Assembly (NCBI GenBank): GCA_024684435.1
Contig: JAIKWV010000032.1
Location: 1-64,000, forward strand
DNA length: 64,000 nt
Source of the DNA: Clostridiales bacterium
Lineage (GTDB): Bacteria > Bacillota > Clostridia > Oscillospirales > Acutalibacteraceae
Direction of reading: 5' to 3'
Shown here piece after piece: positions 15,742 to 23,464 of this stretch (position 1 is the stretch's first letter; each line of letters opens with the position of its first letter). The translations under genes and the position numbers were made by a program. The notes beneath the pieces are model-generated. The model ran no database searches. It had not been told where the DNA came from and saw only the letters and a program-made list of their open reading frames with translations.

Positions 15742-16941
15742 TTAAACAATCAATTTATGTATATCCGGGAAGCAGCGCAGCGTGCGTTCAAGGGTGCCGG
15801 TGACCTGAGCTAAAGTTATGCCGTAGTTTGTAAAGGGAACGCCGCTGTCAAGGGCGCATTTCATCCTGTACTGCACGTCACGGTCGCTGTTCATGCAAGC
15901 TCCGCAGTGGATGACCATGGCGTACCGTGAAAGCTCCTCAGGGAACTCCGTGCCGGAGCAGGTCTCAAATTGCAGTTTGCAGCCGCAGTAAGCCTGAAGC
16001 AGCCTCGGTATTTTTACCGTGCCTATATCGTTGCACTGCCTGTGATGGGTACAGCCCTCAGCCATAAGCACAGTATCTCCGTCGCGGAGGTCTTTCGCCG
16101 CGGCGATACCGGCGACCGCCGTTTCAAGGAAGCCCTTATACCGCGCCATTATTATTGAAAAAGTGGTAAGGGGCACGTCATCTGGGACTGTTTCCCTGAT
16201 CGCCGCCAGCGCCTGACTGTCCGTGATAACTATGGCGGGAGGGGCTTTAAGGCTTTCAAGGGCGGCTTTCAGCTCCGTCTCTTTTGTCACATATGCAAGG
16301 GCGCCCGCGTCAAGGATGTCCCTTATCGTCTGCTGTTGGGGCAGGATGAGTCTGCCCTTGGGGGCGGATTCGTCTATGGGGCACACCAGCACGGCGGTGT
16401 CCCCGCTTTTAAGCAGATCGCCCACCAGAGGAATTTTCTTTTCCTCAGGAACAAGCCCTCCCAGCCGCTCCTTGAGCTCATGTATGTTTTTGCCCTTAAG
16501 GGCGCTTACGAACAGATACTTTTCTTCCGTTTTCGGCTGATCTTCAAGCAGATCGCTTTTGTTCATCACCACAAGATAAGGTATATTTTTCTCTTCAAAT
16601 ATCCTCATAAGCTGACGGTCAACGTCGTTTATGCCCCTTGAGGCGTCGGACACCAGAACGGCTATGTCCGTTTTGTTCAGTATCCTTTTAGTACGCATAA
16701 CGCGAAGCTCTCCGATCTCTCCGTCATCGTCAAAACCGGGAGTATCTATTATGACCACAGGACCCAAGGGCAGCAGTTCCATAGCCTTGCTCACCGGATC
16801 TGTTGTGGTGCCTTTCACCTCCGACACCACCGCCAGATCCTGCCCTGTAACGGCGTTTACCACGCTGGATTTACCGGCGTTCCGGCAGCCAAAAAAGCCT
16901 ATATGTACTCGTTCCGAGCTTGGTACAGAGTTTAAACTCAT
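15742..16941 (-). CDS. hydF: [FeFe]-hydrogenase H-cluster maturation GTPase HydF
   Basis: 399 residues. HydF is the scaffold that receives the 2Fe subcluster built by HydE and HydG and passes it to apo-hydrogenase. The N-terminal GTPase domain has G1 GCRNAGKS (18-25), G3 DTPGFDDDG and G4 NKSD. The C-terminal cluster-binding domain has the Cys/His ligands in CTHHRQCNDIG and the HCGACM motif, matching the CxH...HCxxC pattern of the family. It is the last of the three maturase genes, 12 nt after hydG; AAAGGAG is 8 nt before the ATG. Length is normal. No hydrogenase structural gene is in the window. Confidence 0.96.
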   Translation of the reverse strand: MSLNSVPSSERVHIGFFGCRNAGKSSVVNAVTGQDLAVVSEVKGTTTDPVSKAMELLPLGPVVIIDTPGFDDDGEIGELRVMRTKRILNKTDIAVLVSDASRGINDVDRQLMRIFEEKNIPYLVVMNKSDLLEDQPKTEEKYLFVSALKGKNIHELKERLGGLVPEEKKIPLVGDLLKSGDTAVLVCPIDESAPKGRLILPQQQTIRDILDAGALAYVTKETELKAALESLKAPPAIVITDSQALAAIRETVPDDVPLTTFSIIMARYKGFLETAVAGIAAAKDLRDGDTVLMAEGCTHHRQCNDIGTVKIPRLLQAYCGCKLQFETCSGTEFPEELSRYAMVIHCGACMNSDRDVQYRMKCALDSGVPFTNYGITLAQVTGTLERTLRCFPDIHKLIV

Positions 16942-16953
16942 AACTTTTCTCCT

Positions 16954-18402
16954 TTAAAAACGGAAATCTCTGCGGTTTGAATTTTTGATGTCCTCTATGT
17001 TCTGCCTTGCGATATCACGAACCTTGTCGTTCTTTATATTGTCAAGCTCCTTATCTATGAGCTCAAAGCCGACTTTGCGGGTATCGTCGGAGGCGTAGTC
17101 CACCAGGTATTCGGTCAGGGTCATAAGGGCGTTAGGATGACAGCAGTTGAGTATCTGCCCGTTTTTGCACAGGGTCATGAACCGGTCGCCCGTCCTGCCC
17201 TCACGGTAGCAGGCGGTACAGAATGAGGGAATATAGCCCAGCCTCATAAGCCAGTTGACCACCTCGTCCAAAGTACGCTGATCCGAAACGTCGAACTGCT
17301 CGGAGTCGTGGGGTCTCTCCTCCTCCGCATAGCCTCCCACGGAGGTGCGGGAAGCACCGCTTATCTGAGATATGCCAAGATGCAGGACCTTTCCTCTGAC
17401 CTCCTCCGATTCACGGGTGGAGATTATCATACCGGTGTAGGGGACGGCAATGCGTATGCAGGCAATGATCTTGGCAAACATCTCGTCGGAAAGGCTGTTG
17501 TCAAACACATCCGGGTCGATATCGTCAGCGTGCTTTACACGGGGCACGCTTATGGTATGGGGACCCACTCCGTGAACGGCCTCAAGGTGTTCAGCGTGCA
17601 TAAGAAGCCCCGCAAATTCATATTTGTAGCCCTCCAGACCGAACAGAACTCCCAGACCCACGTCGTCTATGCCGCCATCCATGGCGCGATCCATCGCCTC
17701 GGTGTGATAGTCGTAGTCGTGTTTGGGTCCCGTGGGGTGGAGCTGAAGGTAGCTTTTCTTATTGTATGTCTCCTGGAAAAGTATGTAGGTACCTATCCCC
17801 GCCTCCTTGAGCTTTCGGTAATTTTCCACCGTGGTGGCGGCGATATTCACATTGACGCGGCGGATGTCGCCGTTCTTGTGGTGAACGGAATAGATGGTAT
17901 GTATGCAGTCAAGGATGTACTCTATGGGATTGTTCACAGGGTCCTCCCCCGCCTCAATGGCAAGACGCTTGTGACCCATGTCCTGCAGGGCGATGACCTC
18001 GTTCCTGACCTCTTTCTGAGTAAGTTTTTTGCGGGCAATGTGCTTGTTTTTCAGGTGATAAGGGCAGTACACACAGCCGTTCACACAGTAATTTGAAAGG
18101 TACAGGGGCGCAAACATAACTATCCTGTTGCCGTAAAATGCCTGCTTGATGTCATTTGCCAGCTTATACATCTCCTCCACTTTTTCCGGGATATCGCAGG
18201 CAAGCAGTACAGATGCCTCCCTGTGGGTGAGCCCCTTGCAATGATAGCCGCTGCCCACCTTTACCGGACGCGCCTTTTCCAGAATAGCGTCTATAAGCTC
18301 TGTGTTGTTTTTGTTTTCCTCGGCATAGCGGATTGTTTCGAGGATCTCCCCGTCATTGATGAATTCCTCCGCCCGTAATGATTTCGGATCGTATTTTGCC
18401 AT
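16954..18402 (-). CDS. hydG: [FeFe]-hydrogenase maturase HydG (tyrosine lyase)
   Basis: A 482-residue radical SAM enzyme that cleaves tyrosine to p-cresol and dehydroglycine and supplies the CO and CN ligands of the H-cluster. The SAM-binding cluster motif is CX3CX2C (C106, C110, C113 in CVNGCVYC). The C-terminal second cluster is in CTACYREGRTGDRFM, which distinguishes HydG from ThiH. The length and the ISGASRTSVGGY segment are typical. It lies 22 nt after hydE and 12 nt before hydF, with AAAGGA upstream of the ATG, so the three are co-transcribed. Confidence 0.97.
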   Translation of the reverse strand: MAKYDPKSLRAEEFINDGEILETIRYAEENKNNTELIDAILEKARPVKVGSGYHCKGLTHREASVLLACDIPEKVEEMYKLANDIKQAFYGNRIVMFAPLYLSNYCVNGCVYCPYHLKNKHIARKKLTQKEVRNEVIALQDMGHKRLAIEAGEDPVNNPIEYILDCIHTIYSVHHKNGDIRRVNVNIAATTVENYRKLKEAGIGTYILFQETYNKKSYLQLHPTGPKHDYDYHTEAMDRAMDGGIDDVGLGVLFGLEGYKYEFAGLLMHAEHLEAVHGVGPHTISVPRVKHADDIDPDVFDNSLSDEMFAKIIACIRIAVPYTGMIISTRESEEVRGKVLHLGISQISGASRTSVGGYAEEERPHDSEQFDVSDQRTLDEVVNWLMRLGYIPSFCTACYREGRTGDRFMTLCKNGQILNCCHPNALMTLTEYLVDYASDDTRKVGFELIDKELDNIKNDKVRDIARQNIEDIKNSNRRDFRF

Positions 18403-18424
18403 GATGATTTTCCTTTCTGTATTT

Positions 18425-19486
18425 CTATATTGATTTTGATATATAATTTCGGTGGTCGCCGCGATCTGTAACTATTTCGTATCCAATTGTCAGCACCCGG
18501 CGTTTCAGACATTCAATGCATTGCGCCGCCTCATCCCCGGTGCATATCTTGTTGTCGTAGAGCATATATTTTTTCCGCACATCGGAAGGTGAAAGATTGG
18601 GCATCAGCACGTTCGCGCCTGCCATTATTCCCTTTTCTCTGCCTAAAGGATCAACTGTGCCCAGCGCCGTGGTGGCGGGCAGCAGTACATCGGGCAGCGT
18701 TATCCTGACAAGGCTCAGCATAAACAGGGTCAACTCAACGCTTCCCGCCCTGTATCCCGCAAAGGGTGTGTCGTTGTGGGGAACAAACGGCCCTAATCCC
18801 ACCATTGCAGGCTTGAAGCCGCAGATAAATTCCATATCCTTTGCAAGCGCCTCCGCCGTCTGGAAGGGAGAGCCTGTCATCATACCGCAGCCGGTCTGAA
18901 AGCCGATATCTTTCAGATCCCGCAAGCAGCGCATACGGTTGTCAAAGGACATATTCTCCGGATGCAGACGGCAATAGTGGTCTTTATCCGCCGTTTCATG
19001 CCGCAGCAGGTATCTGTCCGCTCCCCCGCGGAACAGAGCCTCATAGCTCTCCCTGCTCCGCTCCCCCATTGACAGGGTCACGGCACAGTCTGGGTACCGG
19101 GTCTTGATCTCTTTTACAAGCTCCGTCATGCGCCCGTCGTTCCAGTATCCGTCCTCTCCGCTTTGCAGTACAAAGGTGCGGAACCCCAGCCTGTGTCCCT
19201 CTGCGCAGCAGGTCAGGATCTCATCCTCCGAAAGGCGGTAACGGCTCGCATTCTGATTTGAACACCGTATGCCGCAGTAAAGACAATCGTTTTTGCAGAT
19301 GTTGGAAAACTCTATGAGACCCCGGAGATATATTTTTTTGCCAAACATTTTATCGGCGATATCCCGGGCAAGCTTAGCCGCGTATTCTCTGTCCTCACCG
19401 TCATGTCCGGATATGAGAGAACACCACTCAATGTGAGAAAGGCTCTTTTGTTCATTCAGTTTGTCAATAAGCGCTCTGCAATTCAT
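18425..19486 (-). CDS. hydE: [FeFe]-hydrogenase maturase HydE
   Basis: A 353-residue radical SAM protein acting on an iron precursor during H-cluster assembly. The CX3CX2C motif is C64, C68 and C71 in CKNDCLYC, followed by the HydE-like GIRCSN. Other family parts are LQSGEDGYW and GLGPFVPHNDTPF. An ATG at 19486 is chosen (GAGAAGTGA upstream); a GTG two codons earlier at 19492 overlaps that site. It is the first maturase gene, but 176 nt separate it from the TM1266-type gene upstream, and a terminator-like hairpin sits in that gap. Confidence 0.96.
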   Translation of the reverse strand: MNCRALIDKLNEQKSLSHIEWCSLISGHDGEDREYAAKLARDIADKMFGKKIYLRGLIEFSNICKNDCLYCGIRCSNQNASRYRLSEDEILTCCAEGHRLGFRTFVLQSGEDGYWNDGRMTELVKEIKTRYPDCAVTLSMGERSRESYEALFRGGADRYLLRHETADKDHYCRLHPENMSFDNRMRCLRDLKDIGFQTGCGMMTGSPFQTAEALAKDMEFICGFKPAMVGLGPFVPHNDTPFAGYRAGSVELTLFMLSLVRITLPDVLLPATTALGTVDPLGREKGIMAGANVLMPNLSPSDVRKKYMLYDNKICTGDEAAQCIECLKRRVLTIGYEIVTDRGDHRNYISKSI

Positions 19487-19510
19487 TTTCACTCACTTCT
19501 CTGTTTTGCT

Positions 19511-19549
19511 GTAAAAATAAGACCGCCGCTCCCCGACAGGGATACGGCG
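19511..19549 (-). terminator. terminator or attenuator before hydE
   Basis: On the minus strand, an 11-bp stem with one mismatch and two G-U pairs (19524-19549, loop TGTC) is followed by TCTTATTTTTAC. It sits between the TM1266-type gene and hydE, and a TATAAT lies just upstream (19557-19562) without a clear -35. It may reduce maturase expression relative to the upstream genes or end the upstream operon. Confidence 0.5.
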
Positions 19550-19662
19550 ACCGTAAATTATATACAGATCGGCACCGTATCTTTCGCCTCAAGATAAGTT
19601 TCGGCGTCAGGAGATGCTTTGTGTTTTATTATTTGAACTTTTTAATATTCCACGTGTTCAGA

Positions 19663-19908
19663 TCATGACTTTGAATAGGCGGCTTTCGCGGTGATACCGT
19701 CCACCCTGCCCAGCGCGCCGGTAAGGGCGTTTATCTCGTCCGAGGGAGCGTCGATGGCGACGGAAATTATATTGATATCCTTCTCCCTGTAAGGTATGCC
19801 CATCCTGCCTATTATATATTTGCTGTACTCGTGCAGAAGACCGTTCACTGCCTCCGCAGAGTCAATGTCCTCAACGATGATGCTGATAACAGCCACTCTC
19901 GTTTCCAT
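19663..19908 (-). CDS. TM1266-type iron-only hydrogenase system regulator
   Basis: An 81-residue ACT-like small protein. The sequence ETRVAVISIIVEDIDSAEAV, then HEYSKYIIGRMGIPYRE and the segment near INIISVAIDAP match the family annotated as putative regulator of the iron-only hydrogenase system (TM1266). Members sit next to hydE/hydG/hydF in many anaerobes; direct biochemical evidence is scarce. The start is ATG 19908: GAGGTGAT lies 5 nt upstream, and the GTG in that sequence is not the start. It is 22 nt downstream of the zinc-ribbon gene, in the same operon. Confidence 0.88.
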   Translation of the reverse strand: METRVAVISIIVEDIDSAEAVNGLLHEYSKYIIGRMGIPYREKDINIISVAIDAPSDEINALTGALGRVDGITAKAAYSKS

Positions 19909-19930
19909 ATTTATCACCTCATAAAATTAA

Positions 19931-20161
19931 CTATATTTCGTATTCCTCTTCCTGAGCGAGCGGAGAAAAAAGCGTACAGCCCGACCTTCGGAACCTCATG
20001 ATCATTTTGCGGAGATCCTCCTCGGTGAGCCTGAACTTTTCCCCAAGGCAGGCGATACAGAGAAGATCCCCGTCCTCCATGCCCCGGTTAATAAGCTTCA
20101 GATTCAGCCCCCGCTCATCCGACGTTATCGAACCGCCGCAAATATGGCATTTGTACCCCAT
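19931..20161 (-). CDS. small zinc-ribbon protein in the hydrogenase maturase neighbourhood
   Basis: 76 residues. Two CxxC knuckles, CHIC (residues 5-8) and CIAC (35-38), should bind one zinc. A helical segment follows (LTEEDLRKMIMRFRRSG) and then CTLF. I believe similar small Clostridial proteins share the GCTLF ending, but cannot name the family. Its ATG comes one base after the GH27 stop codon and it is followed by the TM1266-type gene, so the three are tightly coupled. A role with the hydrogenase regulator is inferred from position only. Confidence 0.75.
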   Translation of the reverse strand: MGYKCHICGGSITSDERGLNLKLINRGMEDGDLLCIACLGEKFRLTEEDLRKMIMRFRRSGCTLFSPLAQEEEYEI

Positions 20162-20162
20162 T

Positions 20163-21287
20163 TCAGTCCACGAACTCCGCTTCTATAAGCTTACAGCAAT
20201 GAGGCTCAAGACAGAAAAAGTAATCGTCTTTTCTGACGCCAAGCTCCTCTTTTGTGATGAGATCCTTCATTTTAAGCCTCTTGCCTGAGCTGACCGGCAC
20301 TCCGATCTCTGAGAATATTATCTGAGCGTTCTTGCGGGGTTCGTCAAAAAGATTGAATGCGCCGATAACGATCTTGTGATCATCAACTATCTTTACAAAA
20401 TACTCCACATCGTCCCTTGAAAGCACATGATAAGGCGGGCGGCATTCCGCATCCTGATTCAAGGCTATAAGGTCTTTGTTCTGAAGCATTTCTTTGTACC
20501 TGTCCTCAATACCGCGGATATCCGCGCCTATCATAAGAGGCGAACCGAAATAGCACCAGAAGGCAAATTCAAGCTCGTATTCCTCGTAGCTGTTGCCTGT
20601 GCCTACGCCCACATTGCCCGCGCCGTTCATGCCCACGGTCAGCATATCGATATCGTTAAAACAGCCGTAGCTTGAGCTGTTGAAGTGATCTATCTGCTGA
20701 CGGATAATGCCGGCGGTGGATTCAAAGGTGTCGAAAATGTCCCCTGTGGAACGGAACATATGAACACCGATGGAACGCATCCAATCCCAGGGTTCAAAAT
20801 TGCCCCAGTTGCAGGCGGAAAACAGGATATCCCTGCCCGTGGCGCGCAGAGCCATTGACATTGTAAGATACCTGTGCTTGCAGTCCGCCTTTGCGGGGAA
20901 ATAGCAAAAATCATATTTAAGGAAATCAACGCCCCAGTCGGCAAAGGTCTGAGCGTCCTGATACTCATGGTCAAAGGAACCGGGATAACCGGCGCAGGTG
21001 CGCACACCGGCGCAGGAATACATGCCGAATTTAAGTCCCTTTGAGTGTACGTAATCGGCAACATATTTCATGCCGTGGGGGAATTTGACCGGGTCGGCGA
21101 CAAGAAAGCCTTCGGCGTCCCTTTCCCTGAGTGACCAGCAGTCGTCGATGACCACATACTCGTACCCCGCGTCAAGGTAGCCCTCGCTGACCATTGTGTC
21201 AGCGGTTTCAAGTATTACTTTCTCATTTATATTTTCCCCGAAAGTGTTCCATGTATTAAAACCCATAGGCGGCCGCTGTGCCAGCAT
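20163..21287 (-). CDS. alpha-galactosidase-like glycoside hydrolase, GH27
   Basis: A 374-residue (beta/alpha)8 retaining glycosidase. Family sequence starts at once: RPPMGFNTWNTFGENI, then EYVVIDDCW and LKFGMYSCAG. The nucleophile is D126 in FLKYDFC and the acid/base is D183 in RSTGDIFD. There is no signal peptide, so it acts on imported alpha-galactosides or related glycans in the cytoplasm. GH27 also contains alpha-N-acetylgalactosaminidases and isomalto-dextranases, so specificity is open. GGGAGGA precedes the ATG. First gene of the leftward operon that continues into the zinc-ribbon and TM1266-type genes, an unexpected partner for a sugar hydrolase. Confidence 0.88.
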   Translation of the reverse strand: MLAQRPPMGFNTWNTFGENINEKVILETADTMVSEGYLDAGYEYVVIDDCWSLRERDAEGFLVADPVKFPHGMKYVADYVHSKGLKFGMYSCAGVRTCAGYPGSFDHEYQDAQTFADWGVDFLKYDFCYFPAKADCKHRYLTMSMALRATGRDILFSACNWGNFEPWDWMRSIGVHMFRSTGDIFDTFESTAGIIRQQIDHFNSSSYGCFNDIDMLTVGMNGAGNVGVGTGNSYEEYELEFAFWCYFGSPLMIGADIRGIEDRYKEMLQNKDLIALNQDAECRPPYHVLSRDDVEYFVKIVDDHKIVIGAFNLFDEPRKNAQIIFSEIGVPVSSGKRLKMKDLITKEELGVRKDDYFFCLEPHCCKLIEAEFVD

Positions 21288-21325
21288 AAAAATTCCTCCC
21301 GGACATCTTTAATTATTCTCATAAT

Positions 21326-21354
21326 ATAATAACACATTCATTAGAGTAATTCAA
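21326..21354 (-). promoter_or_regulatory. sigma-A promoter of the GH27 operon
   Basis: Minus strand TTGAAT (21349-21354), 17-bp spacer, TATTAT (21326-21331). Confidence 0.6.
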
Positions 21355-21403
21355 GAGTTTGCGCCTCATAATCACGAATAAAACAAAATTTTTTCAAAAA
21401 GTC

Positions 21404-21432
21404 TTGACAAGTGACCGATGATTCACTATAAT
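21404..21432 (+). promoter_or_regulatory. consensus sigma-A promoter of the TetR/ABC operon
   Basis: TTGACA (21404-21409), 17-bp spacer, TATAAT (21427-21432). Both hexamers are perfect consensus, so the operon must be held down by a repressor if expression is to be conditional. Confidence 0.85.
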
Positions 21433-21453
21433 TCAGGTGAACATTTGGTCACC
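21410..21453 (+). promoter_or_regulatory. two 18-bp palindromes, probable TetR operators
   Basis: The first palindrome (21410-21427, AGTGA...TCACT) fills the promoter spacer. The second (21436-21453, GGTGAACATTTGGTCACC, 7 of 9 positions paired) lies just after the -10. Both have GTGA/TCAC half-sites and their centres are 26 bp apart. Binding by the TetR protein of the operon would block RNA polymerase. This is inferred from position and symmetry. Confidence 0.6.
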
Positions 21454-21503
21454 TTGCTTTTAAGCAAGAAAAGACGGCTCAAAGAAGAAAGGATGAAACG
21501 GAA

Positions 21504-22172
21504 ATGAAATCGCTCAACGTAATCCAGACAATTGCAAAGATCTGCAAGATCGCCAGTAAAGTCATCTATATCCTCTGCTGTGTCAGCATTGGGATATGTA
21601 TCGTCGCCCTTGTCAGCTACGCTTTGCTCGGAGACTTCGGTATAAAGATCGGCGGCACCACCGTAATGGGGCTTATTCAGAACAATTCCGACATGAGCGC
21701 CGTCAAGCTGTGCAGCAACATAGCCGTTGCCGCTGTGATAAGCGTGGCGGAAGCATTGGTCGCCCGCCGCGCCTTTAAGTATTTCAGCAACGAGCTTGAG
21801 GACGGCACTCCCTTCACCTATGACGGAGCAAAAGAGCTTCTTAAACTGGGAATATTTGTAATAGTCCTGCCTATATGCGCAGTTATAATCGCATCAATAG
21901 GCATTGCAATAGCGGGACATTTCAACCCCGAAATAGTAAAACCCGACTGGTATGAGGATTCCACCTCCACCGGCATAGGTTTCGCAATGATCATTATGTC
22001 CCTGCTTTGCAGATACGGAGCCGAGATGTCTGACGCCGATAAAAATGCCGTTATAAGAAGCAATACCGATAATGCAAAAGCAGGCGATGAACAGACCTGC
22101 GGTCAGGATACTGACGGCCGTTCGGATAACAGCGGAGGGAATATATGGCAAACGATACCAAAACAAAAATAA
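21504..22172 (+). CDS. DUF2975-like membrane protein
   Basis: 222 residues with four predicted membrane helices (about 17-45, 68-88, 112-136, 150-172). The connecting segment DGTPFTYDGAKELLKLGI and the last helix, ending MSLLCRYGAEMSD, resemble the DUF2975 family of four-helix proteins that usually sit beside a small HTH regulator. The C-terminal tail is polar. The 3' end overlaps the TetR gene by 28 nt, so translation is coupled. Function is unknown; the operon context suggests an envelope stress or drug-response module. It starts 71 nt after a consensus promoter. Confidence 0.65.
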   Translation: MKSLNVIQTIAKICKIASKVIYILCCVSIGICIVALVSYALLGDFGIKIGGTTVMGLIQNNSDMSAVKLCSNIAVAAVISVAEALVARRAFKYFSNELEDGTPFTYDGAKELLKLGIFVIVLPICAVIIASIGIAIAGHFNPEIVKPDWYEDSTSTGIGFAMIIMSLLCRYGAEMSDADKNAVIRSNTDNAKAGDEQTCGQDTDGRSDNSGGNIWQTIPKQK

Positions 22173-22738
22173 TAAACGCGGCGCTCAAGCTCTTTTCAGA
22201 AAAGGGCTACAACGGCACCAACGTCCGGGAGCTTTCCAACGAGCTGGGACTTGTAAAATCGGCGCTTTACAAACATTACGAAAGCAAGGAGGCCGTCTGG
22301 GAGGCGCTGGCGGACAGTATGGAGGCATACTACTCGGAGCGTTTCGGCTCCGAAAATAATCTGCCCCCCATACCCGACAGTACGGATGAGCTTTTTAATA
22401 TGACCGTGAACATGGTGACCTTCACCGTAAACGACGAAAAAATCAGAATGACCCGAAAGTTACTGATGACGGAGCAGTTTCGGGACAGGCGCGCCAGCGA
22501 CCTGGCGACAAAGCATTTTCTCATGGGAACAAGGCAGATATTCAGGCACATTTTTGCCGGAATGATCGAAAAGGGACTGTTGAAAAACGATGACCCGGAT
22601 ATGCTGGCGTTGGAATACACCGCCCCCATCACGGTGCTGATACACCTGTGCGACAGAGAGCCGAAAAATATCCCGGAGGCTCTTTCTCAGATCGAGGCAT
22701 TTTGTAAGCACTTCATTAAAACACATAAAGCTGACTGA
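22145..22738 (+). CDS. TetR/AcrR family transcriptional regulator
   Basis: 197 residues. The N-terminal HTH (about 1-55) is typical: KIINAALKLFSEKGYNGTNV, then ELSNELGLVKSALYKHYESK. The C-terminal ligand-binding domain is helical and unspecific. It lies inside an operon with a membrane protein and an ABC transporter, so it probably represses the operon and is released by a transported ligand. The likely operators are the palindromes at 21410-21453. GCGGAGGG is 5 nt before the ATG. Confidence 0.9.
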   Translation: MANDTKTKIINAALKLFSEKGYNGTNVRELSNELGLVKSALYKHYESKEAVWEALADSMEAYYSERFGSENNLPPIPDSTDELFNMTVNMVTFTVNDEKIRMTRKLLMTEQFRDRRASDLATKHFLMGTRQIFRHIFAGMIEKGLLKNDDPDMLALEYTAPITVLIHLCDREPKNIPEALSQIEAFCKHFIKTHKAD

Positions 22739-22755
22739 CCGTAAGGAGGATTATT

Positions 22756-23463
22756 ATGCTTAAAATCGAACATCTGACAAAACAGTATGGAGACATAAAA
22801 GCTGTGGACGATCTGTCCCTGCACATCAGACCGGGAGAGATCTACGGCTTTATCGGACACAACGGCGCGGGAAAGACAACCACTTTAAAGTGCATATCCG
22901 GCATACTGACCTTTGAATCCGGTGAGATATTCATAAACGGAAGATCCGTAAAAGCCGAACCCCTGCAGTGCAAGAAGGATCTTGCCTACATTCCCGACAA
23001 TCCGGATATTTACGAGTTCATGAGCGGAATAAAATATCTCAATTTCATAGCGGATATTTTCGGCATTTCCGAAAGCGAACGTCAAGAAAAGATCCGCAGG
23101 TACGGGGATATGTTTGAGCTCACCAAGGATCTGGCGCAGCCCGTGTCCTCCTATTCCCACGGCATGAAGCAAAAGCTTGCCATTATTTCTGCCTGGATGC
23201 ATTCTCCCAGGCTTATCATAATGGACGAACCCTTTGTGGGGCTTGACCCCAAAGCGTCTCACCTGCTCAAAGAGATGATGCGTGAAAGCTGCAATGAGGG
23301 CAACGCCATATTCTTCTCCACCCATGTGCTGGAGGTGGCGGAAAAGCTCTGCGACAAGATAGCAATAATCAAGCAGGGCAAGCTCATAAAATCAGGAACG
23401 ATGGAAGAGGTCAAGGGAGATGACAGCCTGGAAGAGGTATTCTTGGAGCTGGAGGCGGAATAA
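22756..23463 (+). CDS. ABC transporter ATP-binding protein
   Basis: A 235-residue stand-alone ABC ATPase of the DrrA/EcfA-like export group. Walker A is GHNGAGKTT (34-42), signature YSHGMKQKLA, Walker B LIIMDEPFVGLDP, and the switch His is in STHVLEVAE. It works with the large permease encoded directly downstream (1 nt gap). TAAGGAGG precedes the ATG. The substrate is unknown; co-regulation by a TetR protein suggests export of a toxic or antimicrobial compound. Confidence 0.92.
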   Translation: MLKIEHLTKQYGDIKAVDDLSLHIRPGEIYGFIGHNGAGKTTTLKCISGILTFESGEIFINGRSVKAEPLQCKKDLAYIPDNPDIYEFMSGIKYLNFIADIFGISESERQEKIRRYGDMFELTKDLAQPVSSYSHGMKQKLAIISAWMHSPRLIIMDEPFVGLDPKASHLLKEMMRESCNEGNAIFFSTHVLEVAEKLCDKIAIIKQGKLIKSGTMEEVKGDDSLEEVFLELEAE

Positions 23464-23464
23464 G

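Noticed and set aside
17308-18096. 262-residue frame on the plus strand
   Set aside because: It is antisense to hydG and lacks domain features or an RBS.
19557-19562. TATAAT upstream of hydE as a separate promoter
   Set aside because: No acceptable -35 element lies 15-19 bp upstream, so it was not listed as a promoter.
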